DNA of 22,916 nucleotides from contig BFEA01000776.1 of NCBI GenBank assembly GCA_003427395.1, positions 111,583 through 134,498 on the forward strand. Reading direction: 5' to 3'. Position numbers and translations under genes: made by a program. The notes below the pieces were generated by a model, which saw only the letters and a program-made list of their open reading frames with translations, made no database searches and was not told the DNA's origin. Shown here piece after piece: positions 8,745 to 17,146 of the stretch (position 1 is its first letter; every line of letters begins with the position of its first letter). Origin of the DNA: Chara braunii. Its lineage: Eukaryota > Streptophyta > Charophyceae > Charales > Characeae.

Positions 8745-8906
8745 ACACAGGGGTCACCTCCATTCCTTGCTACTTATTCTGTATCGAACGCACGCGCCAT
8801 GCGCACGATTGACACACGTAGCACAGTTCACCCAATTGGCGAATCCAGATTCGAAGGGGTTACAGTTTACTCCGTAAACTCGTGAAATACACGTGCAAAA
8901 ATAACA
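8745..8906 (-). pseudogene. PHD-type zinc finger (C4HC3) between RNase H and integrase, one ligand lost to TGA
   Basis: In the pol frame the segment from 8987 to 8745 has Cys28 and Cys31 (CYFC), Cys55 and Cys58 in WVNCATC, His63 and Cys66 (RAHGAC). Then comes WR, the TGA at 8754-8756, and PLC with the last Cys at 8745-8747. With Cys at the TGA position this would be C-x2-C-x23-C-x2-C-x4-H-x2-C-x11-C-x2-C. PHD hallmarks are present: Trp three residues before the third Cys and Trp two before the seventh. TGA is one base from TGC/TGT. PHD fingers read histone H3 tails. In a retrotransposon this could guide integration, a role chromodomains play in other Ty3/gypsy elements. A RING finger is less likely because the His position does not fit. 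Confidence 0.55.
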
Positions 8907-9047
8907 AAATTTGTCCGGAGAGTGGCGATCCGAATGGGCGAGGGGATCAGAAGAGGGGGGAGAGACTGAGTCAGGTGGAGTTTCCATCGTTCCAAGAGCC
9001 GAGAATCGGAAAGGGAAGGAGAGGTAGCGTCGGGTACACGTGTCCTC

Positions 9048-9600
9048 TTAGCCCTTCGGTAGGATCTCCACTTGTCCGTATCGAGGCTCGTACGTCGGTT
9101 CTGGGTCGCGCAGGGTCACTTCTTCCCTCCTTGGCACCTTGTCGGGACGGTGAAGTCGTGTTAGGCCGTCTGCAATGCTGTGTTTCTCGTGTTTCCGATG
9201 ACGGCCCATCGCTCGAGCATGCCCGAGTAATCCTTGGACTTCTTCAGCGCCAACAGTGGTTCGTGATAGGTTACCGGCGTAAATCTTCGGCCATACAAGT
9301 ACGCTCGGAAATGACTGATCCCCCACAAGGCTGCATAGCATTCCCCTGTCGGGGCCGCGTAGTTGCGCTTACAGGACGGCACCGTTTTGGACACGTATTC
9401 CACCACGTGTTCGAGGCCATCGGGTCCCAAATGGGCCAAGATCGCTGAAACCGCCTCCGGTTGCCAATCGATGATGAGAACAAAGGGTTTTTCCGGGTCC
9501 GGCCTTATGAGGGCTGGGGCCGAAACCAGGGCCGCCGTGAGTTCTCCAAAAGCCCGATCGCATTGCGGGGTCCAAATCAACGGTTGATCCTTCTTTAGCA
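9048..9600 (-). pseudogene. RNase H domain of pol and connection region
   Basis: Counting from 9748, the domain shows D94 (FVLIIDWQ), E136 (NYAAPTGECYAALW) and HFRAYLYGRRFTP, typical of the Ty3/gypsy RNase H that follows RT and removes the RNA template. The motif normally reading T-D-H reads VTYHEPL, so the conserved Asp is Tyr161 (TAT at 9266-9268), which would remove a catalytic residue. The frame changes near 9210. The tail then continues with HSIADGLTRL (the usual VADALSR motif, about 9155-9185) and stops at TAA 9048-9050. Downstream it leads in the same frame into the PHD-like finger. Confidence 0.8.
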
Positions 9601-10445
9601 GATTTGTGAGTGGTCCCGCGATCGCTGCAAACCCCTTGATGAACGTTTGATAGTACGATGCCAAACCCACAACGGCGCGGACTTGTGTTACGGACGTCGG
9701 CAGCGGTGCGTCCTTCACGGCTGTCACTTTCTGGGGTTCTGGCTGCAATCCTTGGCTCGTAACGACGTTGCCGAGAAAGGAAATCTCCGTGAGAAAAAAA
9801 TGACACTTCTAAATTGCCACTTTAAATCCTGCATCCTTTAGTGCGTGCAGTGTCCACTCAATGTGCTCGCTCATGGGAAGTGGAAAACACAAGGATATCA
9901 TCCATATACACAATCACACAGTAATTGATTATGTTTTGCGCCAGTCGCGTTTTCACATGAGCGAAGGCCATATTCATCACGCGTTGAAACGTGGCTTGGG
10001 CATTGCAAATCCCCATCGGGCATCTAACCCATTGCCAGGTCCCTTCGAAAAGAATGAACGTCGTTTTCGGGCGGTGTTCTTTCCGAACCAGGAGATGGTG
10101 GAATCCATGGCAAATATCAAATTAACTGAAGAATCGAGCACCACCGATAGCATCCAACAACTCATATCCGGGGAAGAGGATACACATCCTTGATCGTGAT
10201 ATCGTTTAATTTTCGATAGTCGATGCATATGCGGATCCCTCCTGCTTTTTTCAGCACAATCACTACTGGAAACGACCATGGTTCGATAGCGGGTTCGATC
10301 CAACCATTAGCTTCGAACTCCTTAATCCTCTTAAATGCGGCCGCTCTTTGCGTCGGCGAGTACCGATAAGGGGCGCAGCTAATTGGCGGATGATCCCCCG
10401 TAAAAATCGCGTGCTCGATTACCGTAGATAACCCAATATCGTTGT
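9601..10445 (-). pseudogene. Reverse transcriptase domain of pol
   Basis: The motifs come in order. [20 protein letters not shown] and [14 protein letters not shown] are followed by [20 protein letters not shown]. Then FDICHGFHHL carries the first catalytic Asp, GICNAQATFQRVMN follows, and VYMDDILVFS is the catalytic box (YMDD at 9897-9908). FLGNVVTSQGL and the thumb/connection follow. Damage: two bases missing after YPLPRI near 10160 (expected DELLDAIGG), TAA at 10122-10124 where FFSKFD is usual, one extra base near 9875, and TAG at 9809-9811 before KCHFF. The three catalytic Asp codons are intact. YMDD is a known variant of the more common Y(I/V/L)DD in this clade. Confidence 0.9.
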
Positions 10446-11120
10446 CATCCACACTCAATACTTCAGTATAGCCATGCAACACATCAATCAGGGATCCTTG
10501 GATATCTTGGGGGACATGACTGGGAATGATGATTACTGCATTATTCGCGATGTTCAGGGGTGTTTCAATCCAATCCATCTTTCGCGATCGCTTGTCGTGC
10601 GCACTTGAAAACATGGAACTACTGGTTCGGACCGAGAAGACGGTAGCAATCATTCGGGATTCAGTCGGGCTGATCATCTCGGTCTCTTTAACTTCGGCGT
10701 CGGTTTTAGAATCAACGACACTTTTGGCTATCTCTACTCCTTTTAGTTCTGTCATTTCCTGCATGAGATCCGAAACGTCTGTTATCGGAGCCTCTGCCTC
10801 TTTCTTGATCAAAGCGATCATGGCTCCTTGCGTGAGTAGTGATCTAGGGGGGGAGACTTAGAGATCCAGGTAGTGATTCATTTGCTGATACCTAGCCCGG
10901 AGTGAAAGCGTGCTCTCGTATAACGTGCGAGGGGGCTCCGAAAGGTCAGCCATATCGGAAATCTGCAAGATCGGCTCTCCCAAGAATGTCGTAGGGGGAG
11001 TCCGTCTTTCTGTGAGTAGAGAGCGGCTGGGCTCGCTGTTTTCCGAGCCTAGATCGAATATTCGAGTAGTTGCAGGGATCACCCGAAATTCTTCTTTCGC
11101 CTCGCGGCCGAACATTTCGA
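10446..11120 (-). pseudogene. Protease-RT linker of pol
   Basis: This segment runs in one frame from MFGREAKEEFRVIPATTRIF (about 11115) to [20 protein letters not shown] (about 10450), with one TAA at 10858-10860. The DIGL... [12 protein letters not shown] end is the usual entry to Ty3/gypsy RT (relatives read VEHxIxTxxxxPI). The rest is charged and weakly conserved. A frame change near 11120-11130 joins it to the protease part. Confidence 0.65.
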
Positions 11121-11975
11121 CTAATCGCTTTCATTCTTTCTCGCTGGGATAGTGTTTAGTTCTCCCTCATAGTTGCGTTCATTGAGCTTGTCTTTCCACA
11201 CAGGGGGTTGTTCTTCATCAGGGTTCGGGAGAGACTTCTCCAGGTTCTGGATCATTCCTATCCGGTCGATACTGGGATATCTTCTTGGTGATCGAGTAGA
11301 GATTCGAAGAGGAAGCGTTTGAGGTTTTCCTCCCGTATGAGTGAGAACGAGTTGTTTGGAATCAAAATGGATCCGTGCGCCCACTGCCATCGCCTAGGGC
11401 AGTCCTAATAGTATCGAATAAGAATGCACGTCAATGACTAACGCATTAACCAGCACATGCACTCGGCCCACCTTGATCGCAACGTTCTCGATGATTCCTA
11501 CGATGTTCATGGCCTTTTCATGGGCCGAGAGATAGTTGTCCTTCCCGGGTAGAGGAAGGATGAAATTCAGTCGTCCAGTCTTTCGGACTGTGTTCAGGGA
11601 AATGGCTACGGTTGATGATCTAGTGTCAATCAGCACATCGAATGGTTTACCCCTGACTTCGCAATCACATTCCGCTCTTTTCCATAGGACCCATCGAAAA
11701 CACACAAAGTGATCTTTCTCGGCGTACGAGATGACGACGATTCTTGCCGTTTCCAGTGCGTTAGATTCGACCGTCGGGGGAGGATTTGCCTCGCTCTCAT
11801 CTTCCTGTTTTTTCTTCAACATACACTGAACACGCTGATAGGTAAAGCGCTTCTCATTCTTCCGGCATTGTTGCAGAAGCTTGTCATTTGCAGCTTGGGA
11901 TATGGTCAACAAATGTCCTACAGGGATCGACACTCGAATATCCAACTGTTTGAGTGTCTGTAGCCTGTAGGACAT
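11121..11975 (-). pseudogene. Retropepsin-like protease region of pol
   Basis: Counting from 11975, the catalytic loop reads DVLIDTRSSTVAI (residues 113-125), and the C-terminal strand reads SYSILLGLP before a TAG at 11394-11396, where relatives have Trp (LGLPW). The frame continues as AMAVGARIHFDSKQLVLTHT to a TAG at 11121-11123. The loop should be DTGS. Here Gly is Arg119 (AGA at 11619-11621, one G-to-A change from GGA), which should abolish activity. In the element this aspartic protease would cut Gag-Pol. It overlaps the gag frame by 92 bases (11884-11975) in another frame, the usual gag/pol arrangement. Confidence 0.75.
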
Positions 11976-13317
11976 CGATTTCTCCTGTTTGAAACAGGCG
12001 TCCTGGTTCCGATGTACGTTCGACCCAATCGAGTTCTTTGGCGGGTCGGATTGTTCTGATCAGTCCAGCCAGCCGGAGATACTCGGTTGGATCGACGATG
12101 TCCGCAGCCTCGGAAGAGGATCCTGACGTGGATGCGCCCGGATCGACCGAGGAGGGTTGATCGGCGATGAAGGGGGAAACTTTCCTTGCATGTTCTAGTA
12201 CCGCGGCCACCCGACCTTGGTTCAAGGCTACTGGCGCGGCTACAGGGGGCGGCTGATTACATTTTGGCTGGGGGCATTCTCGTGCGAAGTGCCCAGGCTG
12301 TTTGCAGTTATAACATTCGATCCTCCCCGCTGGATTAGCCATCTAAAGGGTAGCGACAGGAGGAGCTGGTCCTCCCGCGGGAGGAGCAGTAAGCAAAGGG
12401 TACTAAGGGGGAACGGGGCGGGGGGAATTGGGATTAGCCTTTATTAATTTTGTCATGATCTGTTCTAGCCGATCCATCTGGGAAGTGTGCATCTGGAGCA
12501 GGTTATTCATCCACTCGGACTGTTTAGTCGTAGCGGTATGGATCATTTGGGCTAGGTGCAGATTGGTGATGGGAACTGACACGACTTCTTGGGCCATGAC
12601 CGTGTTCACAGGCACCACTTTCGGAGGGAGAGGTGGTTTTGAGAGGGGTAGGGAGTGATACGGGGAAGGATCTGGGGCAGGGCCGTCTTAGTAATCATGA
12701 TCGGGACGAGGGTGAAATCGTCTTACTGCTCTGAGCCAGAATCGTCTCTTGGCCGCCACGTTTTGGATCGTTTCTGAAATATCTTCCTCTCCCTGACTAA
12801 TATATTTACTCGTGTCCAACAGATCCAGCTCAAGGGCCTTGGCGATGATGACTGACAGTTGGTTTGTCTTGGGAGCGAACTTTTTCTGCAATTTCGCATT
12901 CAACACGGGATTGCGGAGGTGATCGATAAACAAATCCCGAACCGTGTTTTCTTCCCGTCCCGATTTGTCCAAGGCGGTCCGAAATCGACCCACGAAATCG
13001 GGTAGCAATTCCCCTGGTTCCTGCGGACGGGTTTTCAGTACGAACCAGGCACCGTCTTCACTGACCGGGTCAAATCGCGCTAGTAATGCTCTCTTGAAAG
13101 TATCCCAGTCTACCCACCGGTGCCTTCTAAACCAATCATGTGCAGTATTTCGGAGTAACAGGGTTATGACGCGGGAAAGATCCTCAGTGTCGTAGCCCTT
13201 TGCTTGCACAGCTTCAAGCCATGCCTCCGGATGAGTGTTATTAGGATAGAAGCGAAAGGTAGTGGGGATGCTTACCATCACCCGGGGAGGCGCTCCATTA
13301 GCATCAGCCATGGGCAT
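11884..13317 (-). pseudogene. Gag polyprotein (capsid domain and CCHC nucleocapsid)
   Basis: A single reading frame from the ATG at 13315-13317 to 11884 is broken by three stops only: TAA 12688-12690, TAG 12403-12405 and TAG 12343-12345. Residues ~20-150 (FRFYPNNTHPEAWLEAVQAK, then DWFRRHRWVDWDTFKRALLA) match the Retrotrans_gag capsid fold. A Pro-rich linker and a helical segment (LAQMIHTATTKQSEWMNNLL) follow, then the zinc knuckle CYNCKQPGHFAREC (about 12274-12317), which binds element RNA. The start may be further upstream: the frame stays open back to a TGA about 100 bases earlier without an ATG, and a different-frame ATG near 13404 precedes a short Arg/Glu-rich peptide. Keeping the frame while gaining stops suggests mainly point mutation. 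Confidence 0.8.
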
Positions 13318-13435
13318 CTCTATTCGGGGCTCGGCAGATCTTTGCCGAGTGACGGGAGGACTGAGGCGATTGGGTTGTTTAGTTGATCTTCCTCTCGCCT
13401 GCTCATCTCACTAACGTCAGAATCGACACGTGTCG

Positions 13436-13447
13436 GCTCTGATATCA
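13436..13447 (-). promoter_or_regulatory. Primer-binding-site candidate (initiator tRNA-Met type)
   Basis: The minus strand reads TGATATCAGAGC, 11 of 12 bases identical to TGGTATCAGAGC, the usual plant LTR-retrotransposon PBS complementary to initiator tRNA-Met. It lies 119 bases before the gag ATG, where a PBS should be. The base just upstream should be the end of the 5' LTR, but no canonical CA end is visible there. Confidence 0.6.
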
Positions 13448-13577
13448 ACCTCACGCCCTGCGCTGTCTTTCGTTCGGAGTGCTAAGGGTGCAGAATGGAG
13501 GGCCCCGAAAAACAGCAAGAAGGGGTGTGCCAAGGATTTTTGGAAAATTAAGTGTGGGGACATAGACGAAACTGAAA
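13443..13577 (+). repeat. Dispersed repeat, right copy (partner at 3379-3509)
   Basis: This copy starts in the PBS candidate and extends away from the element. It shares TCAACCTC, GCCCTGC, CGGAGTG and TGCCAAGGATTTT with the left copy in the same order. In the plus frame it reads KGCAKDFWKIKCGDIDETEI before a stop. Its place, where the U5 end of a 5' LTR belongs, makes LTR remnant one reading; an unrelated repeat family is the other. Confidence 0.6.
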
Positions 13578-13799
13578 TCCCCCGTGTTGGTCTGATGAAG
13601 TGAGAGATCAGGTTGGCGTCGTCGTGGGTTTTGAGGCGACGCGTGCGCGGGATATGTTGCACGAGGACATTTAAATTCAATCCAGAAAATATTGTCGGAC
13701 CTCCCAACGAGCCACGACTCGACGCTTGGAGTGGAAGGGAGCGGGCACGTGTTTCGTATCCCGTTTTCACACTAGCTCCCAACATTGCACATTACACAA

Positions 13800-14219
13800 T
13801 TATGAATCCGACGTGGACGGTCTTAATCGCGTGGCCCTTTCCTTGTGCTCATCCTCATTCCGTGTTAGGTAGTGGAACCCCTTCGATTGGTAGTGGTCGA
13901 GTCGTTGGCAATCACTACACAAGATGTTAGGCCAGTGGGGCGCTACTGCCAACCACGGGATGACGATCAACTCGTTAAATGGTCATAGCACCGAGTACGG
14001 CGGAAAGTGCGTATCGACAATGACTAACCCAACGCCGACAAACCTAGAATACCGATTTTCGGGAGGGAAGTAGTATTGCCCACCGATCTTGGCGACAGCT
14101 TCTCGTATGTCCCGCTCACAGATTCGCGTTCTGTCCTCGTTATACGGTAAGGGGCAGAGAGGGGCTACGGGAGGCTGGCGCCTAGTCGAGTTGAGCCCGT
14201 TAGTCCACATGGCAAACAA
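13800..14219 (-). pseudogene. Unrecognised decayed ORF, about 140 codons
   Basis: One frame runs from 14219 (ATG at 14208-14210) to TAA at 13800-13802, with a single TGA at 13983-13985. The peptide looks real: REAVAKIGGQYYFPPENRYS, FVGVGLVIVDTHFPPYSVL, then after the stop PFNELIVIPWLAVAPHWPNI and CSDCQRLDHYQ. The CSDC and nearby His residues could bind zinc but the set is incomplete. It lies outside the PBS of the retrotransposon on the same strand, so it may belong to another element or a captured gene. No family was recognised. Confidence 0.35.
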
Positions 14220-14856
14220 TCAGGAATATTTTAACCATTCATCGCGTGCATGCAATCCTATCAATCCAATCGGAATGGTCAGACAAAAGAAACAGAGGGT
14301 TCGAAGAAAGATAAAAGTTCATGTGTTGCCAGACGCGGCCGCCATTTCGTGGTCGGATCGTACGTGGCGAAATCGCATATGTACTCGCAACACTTCTTCG
14401 ATAATCACAAATCTAAGCATTCTTGCACTTCCAAATCCCAACAAAATTGTTCCTGCCATCGACTCGTCCTAATCAAGATGGGTTTCGTACCCGTTCATTC
14501 CCATTTTCCATGCATGCATTCACTGTGGAAGGGGCGAAAATGACAGTCATGCAATTTCCCAACAAGGTGGCGTTAAGGGAAGAATCCTTAATGGTTGATA
14601 CACGAGCATCCACCGTCCACAAGACAAAACCCACTTGATCGGGGGGGCTACCCAAGAAACTAATGGAAGAGTTCTGGAAGAAATCATTCCAACACAGTCA
14701 TCATACTCATTCCATCACACGACTTGTGAATTATTACGTAAAACCATCCACATCAAGGAAGAAGGACAAAGAGAAATGCGACGGAGACAGACGGGGATAT
14801 CAAGAACAGAGGGAAGAGCTGCACTGAGATTAGGAGAGGAAAAGAAGGTTCGGTGA
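14220..14856. other. Unassigned stretch between the decayed ORF and the tandem array
   Basis: Several short open frames exist on both strands (about 60-100 codons), none with a recognisable domain. The minus-strand frame near 14473-14655 (GFVLWTVDARVSTIKD) is mildly protein-like. Purine-rich sequence at 14750-14850 leads into the array. Confidence 0.3.
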
Positions 14857-15180
14857 CCTGTCCGCATTCTGACACCGACGATCCCAGCCGTCGCGCGTCG
14901 TCAAGACTAAGTTGACGGGGTGACGATCGTTTGTCCGCATTCTAACACCGACGATCCCGGCCGTCGCGCGTCATCCTCCACCACTACAATCACCTGTCCG
15001 CATTCTGACACCGACGATCCCGACCATCGCGCGTCATCCTCCACTACTACGATCGTCACCCCGTCAACTTAGTCTCAACGTGGTTAGGTGACCTGTCCGC
15101 ATTCTGACACCGACGATCCCGGCCGTCGCGCATCATCCTCCACCATTACGATCGTCACCCTGTCAACTTAGTCTCGACGT
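14857..15180. repeat. Four-copy tandem array with an inverted internal block
   Basis: Copies begin near 14857, 14930, 14993 and 15092, each with CTGTCCGCATTCTGACACCG, then ACGATCCCGGCCGTCGCGCG (single-base variants). The spacing is uneven (about 73, 63 and 99 bases). Copies 3 and 4 are followed by ACGATCGTCACCCCGTCAAC, then TTAGTCTC. Behind copy 1 the same 27-base block is inverted: 14904-14930 is the exact reverse complement of 15049-15075. On the minus strand each copy reads CGGTGTCAGAATGCGGACAG, faintly like a PBS. Non-coding. Confidence 0.75.
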
Positions 15181-15345
15181 GGCTTGCCTGGATCCCACAG
15201 TCCGTCGTGGCGATCTAGCGCACCGCTAACCAGTCTACAGTCGGCTCGTCAGGACTTTCCGACTCGGACCGTACACATCACCTAACCACTACTTCCCAGA
15301 AGCTGGCCAATGAGTTGAGAGAGAGTTTTGCGGGGGCGCCGGCGG

Positions 15346-15353
15346 AATTTATA
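15346..15353 (-). promoter_or_regulatory. TATA-like box, minus strand
   Basis: The minus strand reads GCTATAAATTCC in a GC-rich setting. A CT-rich start-like segment (AACTCTCTCTCAACTC) lies about 25-40 bases downstream. It points toward the tandem array and the retrotransposon, so it could be the promoter of an old LTR or of an unrelated transcript. Sequence evidence only. Confidence 0.35.
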
Positions 15354-15355
15354 GC

Positions 15356-16096
15356 TGCGAGACGAAAGAGAGACGCGAGGAAAAGCGAAGGGTGAGGCAG
15401 AGGAGGGTATAGGAGAGTTTGGGAGTGACCGCCCATCGAAAGCCATGATGATCCCTCCTAACTCGACCTCAACCAATTAGAATCGTCGTGCAGTAAGAAC
15501 TTACACGGCGCTTCTCCTTGGCTAGATGGGGAGAGAAGATCGACTGGGTTTTCGAGCGCGGATCTTAGAGCGGGAAGAAGAGGAGCGCGGAGGATAGCAC
15601 GAAACGGGTCCAAGATTCAGATGATCAAGAAGGAGAAAGAAAAAAAACGCGCGCTGAGAAGGGGAGGGAAAAGTAGTTACAGGGGGCGGGGGCGAAAAAG
15701 CGTGTGCGTGCGAAGAAGGACGGTGAGAGGAGTGCAAGGGAGGAAGGAGGAGGGAGCTTGCTTGCATGGCGCCGATCAGCAAAAGGGGGAATGGGCACCA
15801 AGACAGTTGCACTCTTTTCCAATCCTATGCTAATTCAAAAATTGAAAGTACCATATCCGCGCGCAAAACAAGTGCGGGAAAGAAAGTCTTCCGTCCATCC
15901 ATATTCCTACAAGAATTCCCAGAGTTTTCAAGGTCGAGGCCGAGAACATTCGCGCGCGGAAGGTGGCGCTACATTCCGATAATTCCGGGATTTCTAACTG
16001 CCGAGCCAAATTCCAAGCGCACTCGCTAAGGCGCGCGAAATTCCCATGCATTTTCAATCAAAACGACACAAAAAAAAGGAACTGACAGATTCCCGC
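15356..16096. other. GC/purine-rich stretch, possible promoter region
   Basis: There is no convincing gene. 15360-15760 is purine-rich (plus strand). 15840-16060 has several CGCGCG cores beside TTCC or AAA (CCGCGCGCAAAAC, TTCGCGCGCGGAAG, GGCGCGCGAAATTCCC), which resemble E2F-type sites (TTTSSCGC). That resemblance is suggestive only, as no transcript start or adjacent gene could be matched to it. Confidence 0.3.
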
Positions 16097-16189
16097 AAGG
16101 TACCTTTAATCGGGCACAGACAGAGAGGGGAGGGGGGGGGGGNAAGGTACCTTTAATCGGGCACAGACAGAGAGGGGAGGGGGGGGGGG
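16097..16189. repeat. Perfect 46-bp duplication around a single N
   Basis: 16097-16142 and 16144-16189 are identical, including an 11-base G run, and are separated by one N at 16143. Identical sequence on both sides of an N is what overlapping contig ends leave when they are joined with a minimal gap. A real tandem duplication is unlikely. Confidence 0.9.
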
Positions 16190-17146
16190 TCTCGGGGTCG
16201 AACTGTACACATCTGGATGCAGAGAAAACACGGGAAAAAAGGAAGGGGTCCGAAAGATGGCGCAGGTACGGAAGCTAGTACGTCACAAACGCTGCCCTTT
16301 CGGCCGTTGACAGCTTCGAACGGTCGTCGTCGGCGACATTCCCCATCGCCGCACAGGGTGCAGAAGACATCGCCTTCAACAACGGCCAACAGATTTCGGG
16401 GACACGCCAACACATGACGGAAACGCGACGCGTGACGACCAAGGGGATGGTGCGGCGAAGGACGCCATGAGAACTCGTAGAACGCTACTTGATTATCCGC
16501 GCAGTGACGTGAGGACGAGCACCATGATGACGTCTTCTCCACTTTTCCCGTCTCAACTCTGATGGTGGAACGGTTGTCCACGCGCCGCCCCAGGCCGACC
16601 GTCGTTGAAGCCTTGAAGGATGTGGTTCCACGATGACGTTGTCCACCGCCCGCTGCAGGCTCCACCCCCGTGTGCTCCTTTTTTTTCGACCCCGCCGCCG
16701 AAATTTGAAATCTCCCGCCGCCTGGAGGTGGACCAAGCCCGACCACCCGGACATCACATCATGGACCGCCGCCCACTACCCTGCCCCGTGGCCACATATT
16801 TTATTATGATCATCCCCGCGGCCCCTCCTCGGAGCATCCTCCGAGGACAGGTGCAACGACGGCGGGAAATTCTTCGGGTGACCTAAAGGAAAACTCCTCG
16901 GGGCATCCTCGGGGCCCTTAGCAATTTTCTAAGCCGCACGAAATTCTCACGTAAGTGCATGAATTCCGAAAGAAAATTGCAACGAAAAAAAAGAAGAAAT
17001 GCCACTTTGGATTCAGGAGGGCCTGACTGGCCGACAACTTCGTGCCTCGGAAATATGGCAAAAGAGGGGGGGGGGGGGAGAGAACAGTTTAACGAAATTT
17101 GGGGGCTTTCGGAAGATAGTGCAGGTACGGGAGCTGGCATGTCACA
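16190..17146. other. Unassigned GC-rich stretch
   Basis: A long minus-strand frame (16153-16746) has a Gly/Pro/Arg-rich, GC-driven composition and crosses the duplicated N region, so I do not call it a gene. A diverged direct repeat is present: 16249-16290 (TCCGAAAGATGGCGCAGGTA) and 17108-17149 (TTCGGAAGATAGTGCAGGTA). 16830-16925 holds three variants of CTCCTCGGGGCATCCTCGG. A 13-base G run lies near 17067. Confidence 0.35.

Larger units (their letters stand above)
5308..13447 (-). mobile_element. Decayed Ty3/gypsy-type LTR retrotransposon with a PHD-like finger and a third ORF
   Basis: The element is read right to left. A PBS candidate at 13436-13447 is followed by gag, protease, reverse transcriptase, RNase H, a PHD-like finger, integrase and a third ORF. 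The order RT-RNase H-IN is the hallmark of Ty3/gypsy (Metaviridae); Ty1/copia has IN before RT. Damage includes in-frame stops at 12688, 12403, 12343, 11394, 10858, 10122, 9809, 9048, 8754, 8550, 7977, 7667, 6583 and 6124. Frame changes occur near 11120, 10160, 9875, 9210, 7760 and 6810. All three stop codons occur. The paired LTRs were not found, so the outer limits are those of the internal region only. Confidence 0.85.

Noticed and set aside
8882-9448. 188-codon plus-strand ORF opposite the RNase H region
   Set aside because: It lies antisense to recognisable RNase H and PHD-like sequence and has no domain of its own.
5308-13317. Stop-codon reassignment as the reason for many in-frame stops in the element
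   Set aside because: TAA, TAG and TGA all occur as interruptions, together with true frameshifts and lost catalytic residues. The intact gene at 20633 ends in a normal TAA. Decay explains it.
14857-15180. CRISPR-like array
   Set aside because: The spacing is uneven (about 63-99 bases), the spacers are themselves copies of one another and one is inverted, and the setting is eukaryotic with no cas-like genes.
16153-16746. 197-codon minus-strand ORF
   Set aside because: Its composition follows the GC-rich DNA, its 3' end lies in the duplicated sequence beside the N, and no domain or start context supports it.
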